Made by a program: the position numbers and the translations under genes. Shown piece by piece: positions 27,725 through 36,825 of a DNA stretch of 64,000 bases (the stretch's first letter is position 1; the number at the start of each line of letters is the position of its first letter). Under the pieces are notes generated by a model that saw nothing but the letters and a program-made list of their open reading frames with translations, made no database searches and had not been told where the DNA came from. Source of the stretch: Mesorhizobium sp. WSM4313 (GTDB lineage Bacteria > Pseudomonadota > Alphaproteobacteria > Rhizobiales > Rhizobiaceae). The stretch spans positions 124,001 to 188,000 of the forward strand of contig NZ_NSFT01000008.1 of assembly GCF_002294725.1 (NCBI RefSeq). Direction: 5' to 3'.

Positions 27725-28909
27725 ATGCGCATAGCCTGCGTTCATCAGGGCTACGAGCTCTATGGTTCGGACCGCAGCTTCGCGGAGAGCGTGGCTGCGC
27801 TGCGCGCCGCGTTTCCGGCCGCCGAGATCGAGGTCGTGCTGCCGCGCGAGGGACCGATTGTCGATATCCTCAAGCCGCATGCCAGCCGCATCGTGTTCGA
27901 GCCGCTCTGGGTGCTCAGGCGCCAGGCGATGCTCAAGCTCGCCACCGTCGAGATGGCGCGGTTGCCGACGGCGCTCTGGCGCGCCTGGCGGCGCATGCGG
28001 GGCAGCGACCTGACCTACATCAACACCTCGATCATCGCCGACTATGCGCTGGCCGCGCGTCTCCTGCCGCGCAAGGCGCTGCTGCACATCCATGAGATTC
28101 CCGAGGGCATCCTGCGCAAGGTGCTTGTCGCGCTGATGCGCTGGAGCAAGGCGGATCTGATCTTCAACTCGCGCGCAACGCGCGCCACCTTCGGCGATCC
28201 GCCGGCCCTCGATGCCAAGGGGCGGCGCACGCATGTCGTCTATAACGGCGTTGCCGGTCCCGTCGCGGCACTGCCGATGACTTATGACGGCAACCGGCCG
28301 CTCAAGGTCCTGCTGCTTGGCCGCGTCAACCGCATAAAGGGGCAGGAGGTGCTGCTCGAAGCCGTCGCCTCGCTCCCCGCCGAGTTGCGCGACCGTGTCG
28401 AGGTCCGCCTCGTCGGTGGCGCCTTCGAAAGCGTCGAGCGCGAGCAGGCGTTGGCCGAGTTGGTTGGGCGCATGGGCCTGACAGGGCATGTCGAGGTGCT
28501 GCCTTTCGTCTCCGACCCAACTAACCATTATCGCTGGGCCGACATCGTCGCGGTGCCGTCGCGCCGCCCGGAATCGCTCGGCCGCGTGGCCATCGAGGCG
28601 ATGGGCTGGGGACGGCCGCCGCTGGTCTCGGCGATCGGCGGACTGGTGGAAGTGGTGGCCGACGGCGAGACCGGCTGGCATGTGCCGCCGGGCGACGCGG
28701 CCGCCCTCGCCGGCAAGCTCAGCGAGATCATCCTGCGGCCGGATCTGTGGCGCGGCTTCGCCGCTGCCGGTCGCGCGCGCTACGAGGCGCTCTTCAGCGA
28801 GCCGATCGCCGCCGCCGCGATCCTGGCGATCGTGGCCGACAAGCTGAAGGCGACGCCGCCGCGGCAGGGGCGGGCGCGTGTCGCCCGCGAGGCGGAGACG
28901 AGCCCGTGA
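27725..28909 (+). CDS. Glycosyltransferase family 4
   Basis: A 394-residue GT-B glycosyltransferase. The N-terminal domain starts MRIACVHQGYELYGSDRSFA; the C-terminal domain has VLLLGRVNRIKGQEVLLEAV and the GT4 E-x7-E motif RPESLGRVAIEAMGWGRPPL, which contacts the sugar nucleotide. It adds one sugar to the lipid-linked repeat unit; donor unknown. The ATG at 27725 follows a GGAAAG site. Its stop overlaps the flippase GTG by 4 bases (GTGA). Confidence 0.88.
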   Translation: MRIACVHQGYELYGSDRSFAESVAALRAAFPAAEIEVVLPREGPIVDILKPHASRIVFEPLWVLRRQAMLKLATVEMARLPTALWRAWRRMRGSDLTYINTSIIADYALAARLLPRKALLHIHEIPEGILRKVLVALMRWSKADLIFNSRATRATFGDPPALDAKGRRTHVVYNGVAGPVAALPMTYDGNRPLKVLLLGRVNRIKGQEVLLEAVASLPAELRDRVEVRLVGGAFESVEREQALAELVGRMGLTGHVEVLPFVSDPTNHYRWADIVAVPSRRPESLGRVAIEAMGWGRPPLVSAIGGLVEVVADGETGWHVPPGDAAALAGKLSEIILRPDLWRGFAAAGRARYEALFSEPIAAAAILAIVADKLKATPPRQGRARVAREAETSP

Positions 28910-30213
28910 AGTTCACCTTCCCGGCCCATCTGGTGCGGCGCCTCATGTTGATGATCGGCGGCGAGGCGATGCAGAGCGGTTTCCATTTCGCCCTGAACAT
29001 CGCGCTGCTGCATCTTTTGTCGGCCGAAGGTTATGGGCTCTTCGCGCTGGCCATGGTGATGGGCGGCGTCGGCTTGTCCTATATCCGCTCGCTCACCGCC
29101 GTTCCCGCCACCATATGGATGAGCAAAAGCGCCAACAGCGCCGGCGTCGACGCCTACGACGTGACCTTCGGATCGGCGGCGCTTGTGGTGGCGCTGCTGA
29201 TGGGATTGGGCACCGGGCTGCTGATGCGCCTCCTGGGCGACCCGAGCGGCATCGGCGCCGCCTGCTTCGTCGGGGCCTGGTCGCTGCGCAGCCATATGCG
29301 CACCGCCTTCTTCGCGCGCCGCATGCAGCTCGTCGTCTCCATCAGCGACGCCGCGTTCACGATCGCGGGCATAGTGCTCGCAGGAGCGGCGATCTGGTTC
29401 TTTGCGGACGCGCTTCAGGTCACCTTCTATGCGCTTGCCGTGGCCAATGTGGTCGGCATCGCCGTGCTGGTGAGACTGGCGCGCCGCAGGCTGCGTATCT
29501 CCTTTCGTGCGCCGACCTTGCGGCGCTATGCAAAGCTCTGGCCGCAGCTTCGCTGGTCGGGGTTCAGCGCCACAACCACCAACATCCAGGGACAATGCCT
29601 GGCCCTGCTGGTCGCCGGCATCGCCGGACCCGCGGCCTATGCGCCGCTGGCGGCGGTGCTGGTGCTGTTTGCGCCGCTGCGCATCTCCAGCCTTGCCTTC
29701 TCCAACATGACCCAGCCGGAACTCGCAAAGCTGGTGCGCAACAAGGAGTTCGACCGCGTGTGGACGCAGGCCAAGATCTGGGCGCTCGTCATGGGGCTCG
29801 GCAGCCTGGCCTATGGTTGCGGCATCCTGTTCATCCTGCCGATGATTAAATCCCAGGCGCTGCAGCATGCCTCGGTCGGGTTGATCGGGCTTTTCGCCAT
29901 CGCCAACTTCGTGCCGATCATGGCCTATATCATGCCGCGCGTGGTCCTCGAGATCCTTGGCGATTTCCGCATCGTCGCCTTCATCACCATGGCCGGCGCG
30001 ATTATCGGGTTGGCGGCGATCGGGATTCTGTTGGCCGTCGCCCCGTCGACATGGTCGCTGGCCGGAGCCGCGGTCTCCGAGATCTTCGTGCTAGTGGCCT
30101 CATGGTATTTCGCTGCTCACCGTATGTGGAATTCCAAGCACCCGAACGAGCAGCGCCCCAGCGTGTTCGGCGCCTGGCGCCGCGCGGCCACGCTGGCAGT
30201 GCAGAGACGATAG
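28906..30213 (+). CDS. Polysaccharide flippase, Wzx/MATE-fold
   Basis: A 435-residue protein with 12-14 hydrophobic segments and scattered cationic residues, fitting the Wzx class that flips undecaprenyl-linked repeat units to the periplasm. N-terminal amphipathic segment GGEAMQSGFHFALNIALLHL, then regular TM pairs; the C-terminus is basic. The start is a GTG overlapping the glycosyltransferase stop (28906-28909), so an upstream in-frame extension is not needed. It completes a Wzx/Wzy/Wzz set with the genes at 21.4-24.9 kb. Confidence 0.82.
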   Translation: MKFTFPAHLVRRLMLMIGGEAMQSGFHFALNIALLHLLSAEGYGLFALAMVMGGVGLSYIRSLTAVPATIWMSKSANSAGVDAYDVTFGSAALVVALLMGLGTGLLMRLLGDPSGIGAACFVGAWSLRSHMRTAFFARRMQLVVSISDAAFTIAGIVLAGAAIWFFADALQVTFYALAVANVVGIAVLVRLARRRLRISFRAPTLRRYAKLWPQLRWSGFSATTTNIQGQCLALLVAGIAGPAAYAPLAAVLVLFAPLRISSLAFSNMTQPELAKLVRNKEFDRVWTQAKIWALVMGLGSLAYGCGILFILPMIKSQALQHASVGLIGLFAIANFVPIMAYIMPRVVLEILGDFRIVAFITMAGAIIGLAAIGILLAVAPSTWSLAGAAVSEIFVLVASWYFAAHRMWNSKHPNEQRPSVFGAWRRAATLAVQRR

Positions 30214-30222
30214 GAGAATGAT

Positions 30223-31443
30223 GTGGCAAGCCAGGCAATGCCGATGGCCGCGATGACGACCGGCTTGGCCGGTGACGAGGCTGCAGTGCACGCCGCCGGC
30301 GGCGCTTATGTGGCGCAGCTGCACACCAGCCTCGAAGCGGTCAAACCGCTCTGGCGGCGTCTCGAGACAGAGGGCGTGTGCACCGGCCACCAGCATTTTG
30401 CCTGGGCCGAAGGGATCGTCGAAGGGCTTGTGCCGCCAAAAGCCCATCTCGCCATCGTCGAGGTGAGGGACGCCGCCACGGGCGAGCCGAGGATGCTGGT
30501 GCCGTTGATGCGGCGCCGCGCATTCCAGCATTGGGTGATCGAGTGGCTGAGCTGCGGGGTGTGCGATTATTCCGCGCCGTTGCTCGCCGACGCGACGCCC
30601 TGGACCAGGCAGTCCGCCGAGGCCGCATGGGCGGCGGTGCTTGCCGTGCTGCCGCCGGCCGACCGCATCCACATCGTCGGTATCCCGAAACAGATCGGCG
30701 GCATCGCCAATCCCCTAGCGCTGCTTTCTCCGGCGCGCGATTCCATACATTCCCACTACGGCATCGCCATGGATGGCGATGCCGAAACCGTCGTCAAGCG
30801 CATCTGTCGCCCGTCCTTCGTCAAGGCGCTCAACAAGGACCTGCGCCGGCTCGATCGCAATGGCGGCCTGGCCCTGGTCGAGGCCGACACGCCAACCCTG
30901 GTGGATTCCACCTTCGACAAGCTGGTCGAGATGCGGCTTAGCCGTTTTCGCGAGCTCGGCCGCTTCGATCTGCTGGCGCAGCCGCCGGTCGTCGATTTCT
31001 ACCGCAAGGCCGCGCATCGCGGCCTGACCGACGGTTCGGTGCGGATCTTTGGCCTGCGCGCCGGCGACGTCATGGTCGCGGTCCAATATCTGGCGGTCCA
31101 TCTGGGCACCCTGCACGCGCTGCTGGTCGCGATCGACCAGGGTGCGGTTCCCAATGTCTCGCCGGGACTTTGCATCATGGGCGAGCTGATCAGATGGGGG
31201 CGCGGGCAGGGGTTCGACTATTTCGACCTGTCGGTCGGCAACCAGAGCTACAAGGAACATATGGGCGCAGTGAAGTCGGTTCTGTCCGAACTTTGCTACG
31301 GCATCACGCCGAAGGGCATGGCGGCGAGCGAGGCCATCAAATACCGTGGCCGGGGCGTGGCTTTCGTGCGCGCCAACCCGCGCCTGTTCAAGGTCGCGCA
31401 GGAGGCGATGCAGCGCTGGCGGCGGCTGCGTGCGGGGCGGTGA
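30223..31443 (+). CDS. GNAT_6/FemAB-like (BioF2-type) acyl- or aminoacyl-transferase
   Basis: A 406-residue protein with tandem GNAT-like halves. The C-terminal half carries the pattern of the CelD/BioF2 family (VDFYRKAAHRGLTDGSVRIF, then GLCIMGELIRWGRGQGFDYF and DLSVGNQSYKEHMGA). Such proteins are frequent in exopolysaccharide clusters and are thought to acylate sugars or carriers. The start is GTG 30223 with AGGAGA 6 bases upstream; it follows the flippase by 9 bases, so it is co-transcribed. Confidence 0.8.
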   Translation: MASQAMPMAAMTTGLAGDEAAVHAAGGAYVAQLHTSLEAVKPLWRRLETEGVCTGHQHFAWAEGIVEGLVPPKAHLAIVEVRDAATGEPRMLVPLMRRRAFQHWVIEWLSCGVCDYSAPLLADATPWTRQSAEAAWAAVLAVLPPADRIHIVGIPKQIGGIANPLALLSPARDSIHSHYGIAMDGDAETVVKRICRPSFVKALNKDLRRLDRNGGLALVEADTPTLVDSTFDKLVEMRLSRFRELGRFDLLAQPPVVDFYRKAAHRGLTDGSVRIFGLRAGDVMVAVQYLAVHLGTLHALLVAIDQGAVPNVSPGLCIMGELIRWGRGQGFDYFDLSVGNQSYKEHMGAVKSVLSELCYGITPKGMAASEAIKYRGRGVAFVRANPRLFKVAQEAMQRWRRLRAGR

Positions 31444-31539
31444 ATGGGCCGCCTTCACCCGGCAAATTGACTCACATCCCGCTCTCCGCCATCCTTATGG
31501 GCAGCCGCTATCGGAGCGGCAGCGTGCTCGAGTGAGGCC

Positions 31540-31764
31540 ATGGCCAGTCCCGTTGCCAGAGAAAAGTCCCGCCGCGCCGCGGTGAAGACCGCGCTTGAGC
31601 GCCACAAGGTCTATGTCACCGCGCAGCGCTTCTCCGGCGGCTCCTACAGCGCCCGCGTGCTGGTCGACGGCGAGGCCTACTGGGTCGACGAGTTCCGGCT
31701 TTCGCAACTGAGGCAAGGGCTGACGCCGGCGGAGCTGGAGCTGACGCCGGCCGCCGACGATTGA
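31540..31764 (+). CDS. Small conserved protein, function unknown
   Basis: A 74-residue basic-then-acidic protein. The middle part HKVYVTAQRFSGGSYSARVL looks like a short beta-rich domain, with an acidic tail (TPAADD). No signal peptide or membrane segment. GAGG lies just upstream of the ATG. I recognise no family. It stands alone between the polysaccharide locus and the end-joining genes. Confidence 0.5.
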   Translation: MASPVAREKSRRAAVKTALERHKVYVTAQRFSGGSYSARVLVDGEAYWVDEFRLSQLRQGLTPAELELTPAADD

Positions 31765-31820
31765 TCCCGCTCCCTTGCTCCGCATCGATGTAGGAAAATC
31801 CGAGATGCTGGCAGGACAGC

Positions 31821-31975
31821 ACCCCCCTCTGTCCTGCCGGACATCTCCCCCTCTAGGGGGGAGATTGGCTGTCACGCCGGCTTTCGCCAATCGCCGACGG
31901 TGTAAGGGGAGCGCGAACGCGCGGTCTGCTAATCTCCCCACTAGAGGGGGAGATGTCCGGCAGGACAGAGGGGGG
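31821..31975. repeat. Inverted pair of the AATCTCCCC/GGCAGGACAGAGGGGG repeat (45-bp arms)
   Basis: Left arm 31821-31866 and right arm 31930-31975 are near-perfect reverse complements; the right arm starts AATCTCCCCACTAGAGGGGG and ends CAGGACAGAGGGGGGC. The 63-base loop holds no gene. Each arm is itself palindromic at its inner end. The pair lies upstream of ligD. Confidence 0.8.
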
Positions 31976-32029
31976 CGCGAAGGAACGAGGCGGTTGCCAC
32001 TGTCCGCTCTGCGCCTCGGCGTCTGACTC

Positions 32030-34522
32030 ATGCCGGCCAATCTCAAACCCTACCGCGCCAAGCGCGAATTCTCCCGCACCCCCGAACCGGCAGGCACCCT
32101 GTCCGCCGGTGCCGGCAACCGCTTTGTCGTTCACAAGCACCACGCCACCGCCGACCATTACGATCTGCGCTTGGAAGTCGGCGGCGTGCTCAAAAGCTGG
32201 GCGGTGCCGCGCGGGCCCTCGCTCAATCCGGCCGACAAGCGCCTCGCCGTCGAGACCGAGGACCACCCGATCGAATATATCGATTTCGAGGGCGTCATCC
32301 CCGAGGGCGAATATGGCGGCGGGCCGATGATCGTTTGGGACACCGGTACCTGGGCGCCGATGGAGGATGTCGAGAAAAGCCTCAGGACCGGCGCGTTCAA
32401 GTTCCGGCTGGCCGGGCAAAAACTCAATGGCGGCTGGATGCTGACCCGGCTGAAGCCGAGGCCGGGCGAGGATGAGAACAAGAAGAACTGGCTGCTCTTC
32501 AAAGAGCGCGACCTCGCCTCCGATACAAAGCTCGACATCCTCGAGGCGCGCCCGGAAAGCGTGAAGACCGGCCGCCGCATCGAGGAACTGGCGGCGCCGC
32601 CGAGGAAGCGCGAGCGCCTGCCGCCGAAAGCCGGCTCGCTCAAACCGGGCGGGCTGCCCGGCGCAATTAGGGCTGAGCCACCCGCCCGCATCGAGCCGCA
32701 ACTCGCCAGCCAGGTGCCGAAGCCGCCGGGCGGCACGAGCGTTGCCGAGGACACGGGCGAGCTCTGGTTGCATGAGATAAAGTTCGACGGCTACCGTACC
32801 ATGGCACATGTCGTAGGCGGCGAGGTGCGGTTGATCACCCGCGGCGGCATCGACTGGACGAAACGCTATGGCGATCTGCCGCAGGCCTTTTCGCGGCTGC
32901 CGATCGCCCAAGCGATCATCGACGGCGAGATCATGGTGCTCGACGACAAGGGCATCTCGCGCTTCGCGCTGCTGCAGGACGCGCTGGCCGAGGGCGCCGG
33001 CTCCAAGTTGCATTTCTACGCCTTCGACCTGCTCCATCTCGACGGCTGGGATCTGCGCAAGGTGCCGCTGCAGAAGCGCAAAGCCCTGCTCGCCGAGCTG
33101 CTCGCCGGTCAGCCCGCCAATTCCGCCATCCAGTACAGCGATCATGTCGAGGGCGACGGCCAAGGCCTGTACGATCAGGCTTCGGACCTTGGGCTTGAAG
33201 GTGTCGTCTCCAAGCGCGCCGACGCCATCTACCAGAGCGGCCGCACCAAGAACTGGACCAAGGCCAAGGCGCAGAAGACGGATGATTTCGTCATCGCCGG
33301 CTATACCGTCTCCGACCAAGCGGAAGGGCTGGCGGCGCTCGGCATGGCTGAGTTCGAAAATGGTGAACTGCACTATCGCGGCAAGGTCGGCACCGGTTTC
33401 GACGCAGACATGGCGACGGACCTGCTCGCCCGTCTGGAGCGGCTGACCGCCGGCGCGACCCCGCCCGAAGGCGTGCCGCGCGAGATCATGCGCGAGATGC
33501 ATTGGGTGAAGCCGCTGCTGTCGGCACGCGTCCGCTATTCGAACCGCACCGCCGATAATGCGATCCGGCACGGCGTCTTCCGCGGGTTGCGCGATATCGG
33601 CGGGCTGACCACGCCGGTGCCGGTCAAGCGAAAACGGCTGATCGCCGAATCCGACCTCGCCACCATCTGGGTCACCAATCCGGAGCGGCGGCTATTCGGT
33701 AGGACCGGGCCAACAAAACTCGACATCGCGGTGTATTACGCGCTGGTCGGCGATTTCATGCTGCCGCATATCATCGGCCGACCGGTGTCACTGGTGCGCT
33801 GCCCGACCGGCAAGCCGCAGGACTGCTTCTTCCAGCGCCACGCCTTCACCGGCATGCCGCCTTCAGTTGCCGTGTTCGAGTCGATCAATTCGGAAGGCGA
33901 GACAAAAACCTATCTCTCGGTCGAGGACGCCAAGGGCTATCTGGCGCTGGCGCAATTCGGCGTGGTGGAATTCCACACCTGGGGCACGCACCGGTCAAAA
34001 CTCGACAAGCCCGACCAGATCGTCTTCGACCTCGACCCGGGCGAGGGGATTTCCTGGCGCGAGGTGGTTGAAGCCGCGGTCCACATCAAGGCCGGGCTGG
34101 AGAGCCTGGGACTGGTCCCATTCGCCAAAACCTCCGGCGGCAAGGGCATCCACATCACCGTGCCGGTGACCCGAAAGCAGAACTGGAAGAAGCTGCACCA
34201 AGCTTCGAGCGCGATTTCCACTTTGCTGGCGGCAAGCGCGCCCGACACCTTCACCACCACGATGGGCAAGGAAAACCGCAAGAAGCGCATCTTCATCGAC
34301 TTCCACCGCAACGCCCGCGGTCACACCTCCGCCGCGCCCTATTCGCTGCGGGCCCGCACCAATCTGCCGGCCTCGACGCCGGTGAGCTGGATCGACCTGG
34401 AGACGATCGACGCGCCGGAGGACCTGAATTACGCCTCGCTGCCGGGGCTGTTGGAGACATCCGGCGATCCCTGGGCGGAGATCGACGAGGCGGCGCGGGA
34501 TTTGCCTGTGTTTGAGCGCTAG
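32030..34522 (+). CDS. ligD: ATP-dependent DNA ligase D (NHEJ ligase/polymerase/phosphoesterase)
   Basis: An 830-residue, three-domain end-joining enzyme in Pseudomonas-type order. The 3'-phosphoesterase is at about 1-175 (VVHKHHATADHYDLRLE with His/Asp ligands). The ATP ligase is at about 235-530, with the nucleotidyl lysine Lys251 in EIKFDGYR and motif IIIa-V residues downstream (EGVVSKR). The archaeo-eukaryotic-primase-type polymerase is at about 550-830, with the catalytic acidic pair in VFDLDPG and the SGGKGIHI motif. It fills gaps and seals double-strand breaks held by Ku. Ku lies 273 bases downstream. Confidence 0.95.
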   Translation: MPANLKPYRAKREFSRTPEPAGTLSAGAGNRFVVHKHHATADHYDLRLEVGGVLKSWAVPRGPSLNPADKRLAVETEDHPIEYIDFEGVIPEGEYGGGPMIVWDTGTWAPMEDVEKSLRTGAFKFRLAGQKLNGGWMLTRLKPRPGEDENKKNWLLFKERDLASDTKLDILEARPESVKTGRRIEELAAPPRKRERLPPKAGSLKPGGLPGAIRAEPPARIEPQLASQVPKPPGGTSVAEDTGELWLHEIKFDGYRTMAHVVGGEVRLITRGGIDWTKRYGDLPQAFSRLPIAQAIIDGEIMVLDDKGISRFALLQDALAEGAGSKLHFYAFDLLHLDGWDLRKVPLQKRKALLAELLAGQPANSAIQYSDHVEGDGQGLYDQASDLGLEGVVSKRADAIYQSGRTKNWTKAKAQKTDDFVIAGYTVSDQAEGLAALGMAEFENGELHYRGKVGTGFDADMATDLLARLERLTAGATPPEGVPREIMREMHWVKPLLSARVRYSNRTADNAIRHGVFRGLRDIGGLTTPVPVKRKRLIAESDLATIWVTNPERRLFGRTGPTKLDIAVYYALVGDFMLPHIIGRPVSLVRCPTGKPQDCFFQRHAFTGMPPSVAVFESINSEGETKTYLSVEDAKGYLALAQFGVVEFHTWGTHRSKLDKPDQIVFDLDPGEGISWREVVEAAVHIKAGLESLGLVPFAKTSGGKGIHITVPVTRKQNWKKLHQASSAISTLLAASAPDTFTTTMGKENRKKRIFIDFHRNARGHTSAAPYSLRARTNLPASTPVSWIDLETIDAPEDLNYASLPGLLETSGDPWAEIDEAARDLPVFER

Positions 34523-34708
34523 TTCCTCGCCCCAACATCGCGGGGGAGAGGAAAAGGGCGACGCCGTGTCCATCGACGCTTGCTACAATTTGAACTATTC
34601 TCCGCGCCAACCGTCCCCAGAACGTTTCGCTAGGAATTCGGCACTATCATCAGGGGTCGGTGTAGGATTTCCACGGCGCTGATCGTCCTACGGACGAAGC
34701 GCTGCAAA

Positions 34709-34757
34709 CAGCATGGTCCTAAAATGGCCGGAACCGGTTTTGGACAAGACCATGCTC
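34709..34757. repeat. RIME-like palindrome between ligD and ku
   Basis: GCATGGTC (34711-34718) and GACCATGC (34748-34755) flank a second palindromic core (GGAACCGG with AAAA/TTTT), the form of rhizobial intergenic mosaic elements. It separates ligD from ku and could affect read-through. Confidence 0.55.
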
Positions 34758-34795
34758 CAACATAGTGTCAGTGCATGGCCGCGTAGGAGTTCATC

Positions 34796-35704
34796 ATGGC
34801 GCCCAGGGCAAGTTGGAAAGGTTACCTCAAGCTCAGCCTCGTCAGCTGTCCGGTCCGGCTTTACCCGGCCACCAGCGCGAGCGAGCGCATCTCGTTCAAC
34901 CAGTTGCATAAGAAGACGCACAACCGCATCAATATGAAGCCGGTCGATCCCGAGCTCGGCCTTGTCGAGCGCTCGGACCTGGTGCGCGGCTACGAATATG
35001 AGGACAAGCAGTACATCATCATCGATGATGCCGACCTCGATGCGGTCCGGATCGAATCCAACCACACGATGAACATCGAGGCCTTCGTCGACGAGGACGA
35101 GGTCGACGTCATCTACCAGGACGCGCCCTATTATCTCGCGCCCGACGGCGCCATGGCGGAGGAAACCTTCGCGGTGCTGCGCGAGGCGATGCGCAAGTCC
35201 GGCAAGCTGGCGATCGCCCGCCTGGTGCTCTCCAGCCGCGAGCGCGTGGTGACGATCGGCCCGCGCGAGAACGGCATGTTCGTCTGCACCTTGAGAAACC
35301 CCAACGAAGTGCGCGGCACGGCTGAATATTTCGGCAACATTCCGGCCGGCAAGCCGGATCCGGAAATGCTCGAGCTGGCCCAGGCGTTGATAAAGCAGAA
35401 GGAAACCCACTTCGATCCGAAGAACTACGAGGATCGCTACGAGGTGGCGCTGATGGCGATGATCCGCGAGAAGCTGAAGGGCCACAAGCCGATCATCGCG
35501 GCTGCGCCCGAGCGCGGCAACGTCATCAACCTGATGGATGCGCTGAAGGCGAGCCTGTCGCAGCAGGCGAAACCCCCGGCCAAGTCGAAGAGCAAGGCCG
35601 AGGAAGCGCCGGCGAAGCCGTCCAAGAAAGCGGCCGCGGGGGGCGCGCCTGAGAACCCGCTGAAGGCGAACCTGTTGAAGGCCGTCGGCAAGAGCAAGAA
35701 GTGA
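34796..35704 (+). CDS. ku: Ku protein, DNA double-strand-break end binder
   Basis: A 302-residue bacterial Ku. The core beta-barrel/bridge region spans about 8-260 (WKGYLKLSLVSCPVRLYPAT, YEYEDKQYIIIDDADLDAVR, YYLAPD), followed by a Lys/Pro/Ala-rich C-terminal tail (about 262-302) like those that help recruit LigD or bind DNA. It forms homodimers threaded by DNA ends. Its stop overlaps the next gene's GTG by 4 bases (GTGA 35701-35704). Confidence 0.95.
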   Translation: MAPRASWKGYLKLSLVSCPVRLYPATSASERISFNQLHKKTHNRINMKPVDPELGLVERSDLVRGYEYEDKQYIIIDDADLDAVRIESNHTMNIEAFVDEDEVDVIYQDAPYYLAPDGAMAEETFAVLREAMRKSGKLAIARLVLSSRERVVTIGPRENGMFVCTLRNPNEVRGTAEYFGNIPAGKPDPEMLELAQALIKQKETHFDPKNYEDRYEVALMAMIREKLKGHKPIIAAAPERGNVINLMDALKASLSQQAKPPAKSKSKAEEAPAKPSKKAAAGGAPENPLKANLLKAVGKSKK

Positions 35705-36819
35705 CGGGAAATGCAGGGCCAGTGATCGTTCCCGGCGCCGTCTTCGGCGTCGTCGGCGCGCTGGCTGCCTTTCCATTGCGGCTCGCCGCGCGCGAGGTCG
35801 AGCGCCGCCATGCGGAGTTGCGGCGCGGCATCACCCGCCGGACCACTCATGTCCTGTTCGGCCGCACGCTTCTCGCCAAGGCGGCGAAATCCGGCGATGC
35901 CGAGATCGAGCGCCGCGTGAAGGCGGAGCGCGAAGCAGGCCGCCAACTCATCAGCGAGAACGGCTTCCTGCGCCTGCTTGGACTAATGAAGGCGCCCGAT
36001 GCCTCGTCGCTCTCCAGGCAATCGCTCGTCGACCAGTCGCGGCTTGGCGGCGATGACCTCGACATGCTGTCGCTGTTCGACGCCTTCGAGCATGATGGCG
36101 AGCCCTATTCATTCCGCGACCTGATCCTGGCGAGGAAATATGCCGGGCTGATCGCCAGCGGCGCCACCTGGGGCGCGATCGCGCGCTCGGTGCATCGCTC
36201 CGGCCCGGTCGCCTCGCTCACCGCCAAGTCGCTCAATCTCGGCTCGCAGCATGGCCGCCCGGATGCGATCTATCTCGACGAAGGCAGGAGCGAGCTCGAC
36301 GGCCAGCTTTTGTTCGACCTCGGTTCACCCGAGGATGACACGCTGGAGGAATTGTTCGCCGAGGCCGAGATGGCAGAAGAGGAGGGGCGCCACGACGATG
36401 CGGCCGCGCTCTACCAGCGTTGCCTGGCGATCGATCCCAAGGATGCGATTGCCGCCTTCAACCGCGCCAATTGCCTGCGCGGCGCCGGCCGGGTTACCGA
36501 AGCCGCGCATGATTATGCCCGCGCGATAAAGCTCGACCCCGGTTTCGTCGAGGCCTGGTTCAACCTCGCCGGCCTGATGAGCGACGAGGGCAAGGTGGCA
36601 TCGGCGCGAAGGCACCTTCAGAAGGCTGTTGCGCTCGACAAGAGCTATGCCGATCCGGTGTTCAACCTCGCGCGCCTGGAATTCGATGCGGGCAATCTGG
36701 CCGAGGCTCGCCGGCTGTGGGTGCGATATCTGGAGCTGGATGCGGTGTCCGATTGGGCGCGGACTGCGCAGAAGGGCATACAGTTCGTGGATCTGCACAT
36801 GGCGCGGACGGCGGGGTGA
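35701..36819 (+). CDS. BRCT-like/TPR protein translationally coupled to Ku
   Basis: A 372-residue protein starting with GTG inside the ku stop. Residues about 8-95 fit a BRCT-like pattern: GAVFGVVGALAAFPLRLAAR, then EVERRHAELRRGITRRTTHV with LFGR, then RQLISENGFLRLLGL. A middle part (about 110-185) includes SFRDLILARKYAGLIASGAT, resembling the MerR-like/ISXO segments seen in alphaproteobacterial TPR proteins. The C-terminal about 215-345 holds three or four TPR units (AALYQRCLAIDPKDAIAAFN). BRCT domains bind DNA ends or phosphoproteins, so a role as end-joining accessory is plausible given the coupling, but it is inferred. Confidence 0.7.
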   Translation: MTGNAGPVIVPGAVFGVVGALAAFPLRLAAREVERRHAELRRGITRRTTHVLFGRTLLAKAAKSGDAEIERRVKAEREAGRQLISENGFLRLLGLMKAPDASSLSRQSLVDQSRLGGDDLDMLSLFDAFEHDGEPYSFRDLILARKYAGLIASGATWGAIARSVHRSGPVASLTAKSLNLGSQHGRPDAIYLDEGRSELDGQLLFDLGSPEDDTLEELFAEAEMAEEEGRHDDAAALYQRCLAIDPKDAIAAFNRANCLRGAGRVTEAAHDYARAIKLDPGFVEAWFNLAGLMSDEGKVASARRHLQKAVALDKSYADPVFNLARLEFDAGNLAEARRLWVRYLELDAVSDWARTAQKGIQFVDLHMARTAG

Positions 36820-36825
36820 GCGCCT

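Noticed and set aside
31853..33571. A 572-residue minus-strand open frame
   Set aside because: It is antisense to the N-terminal half of LigD, whose catalytic motifs are intact.
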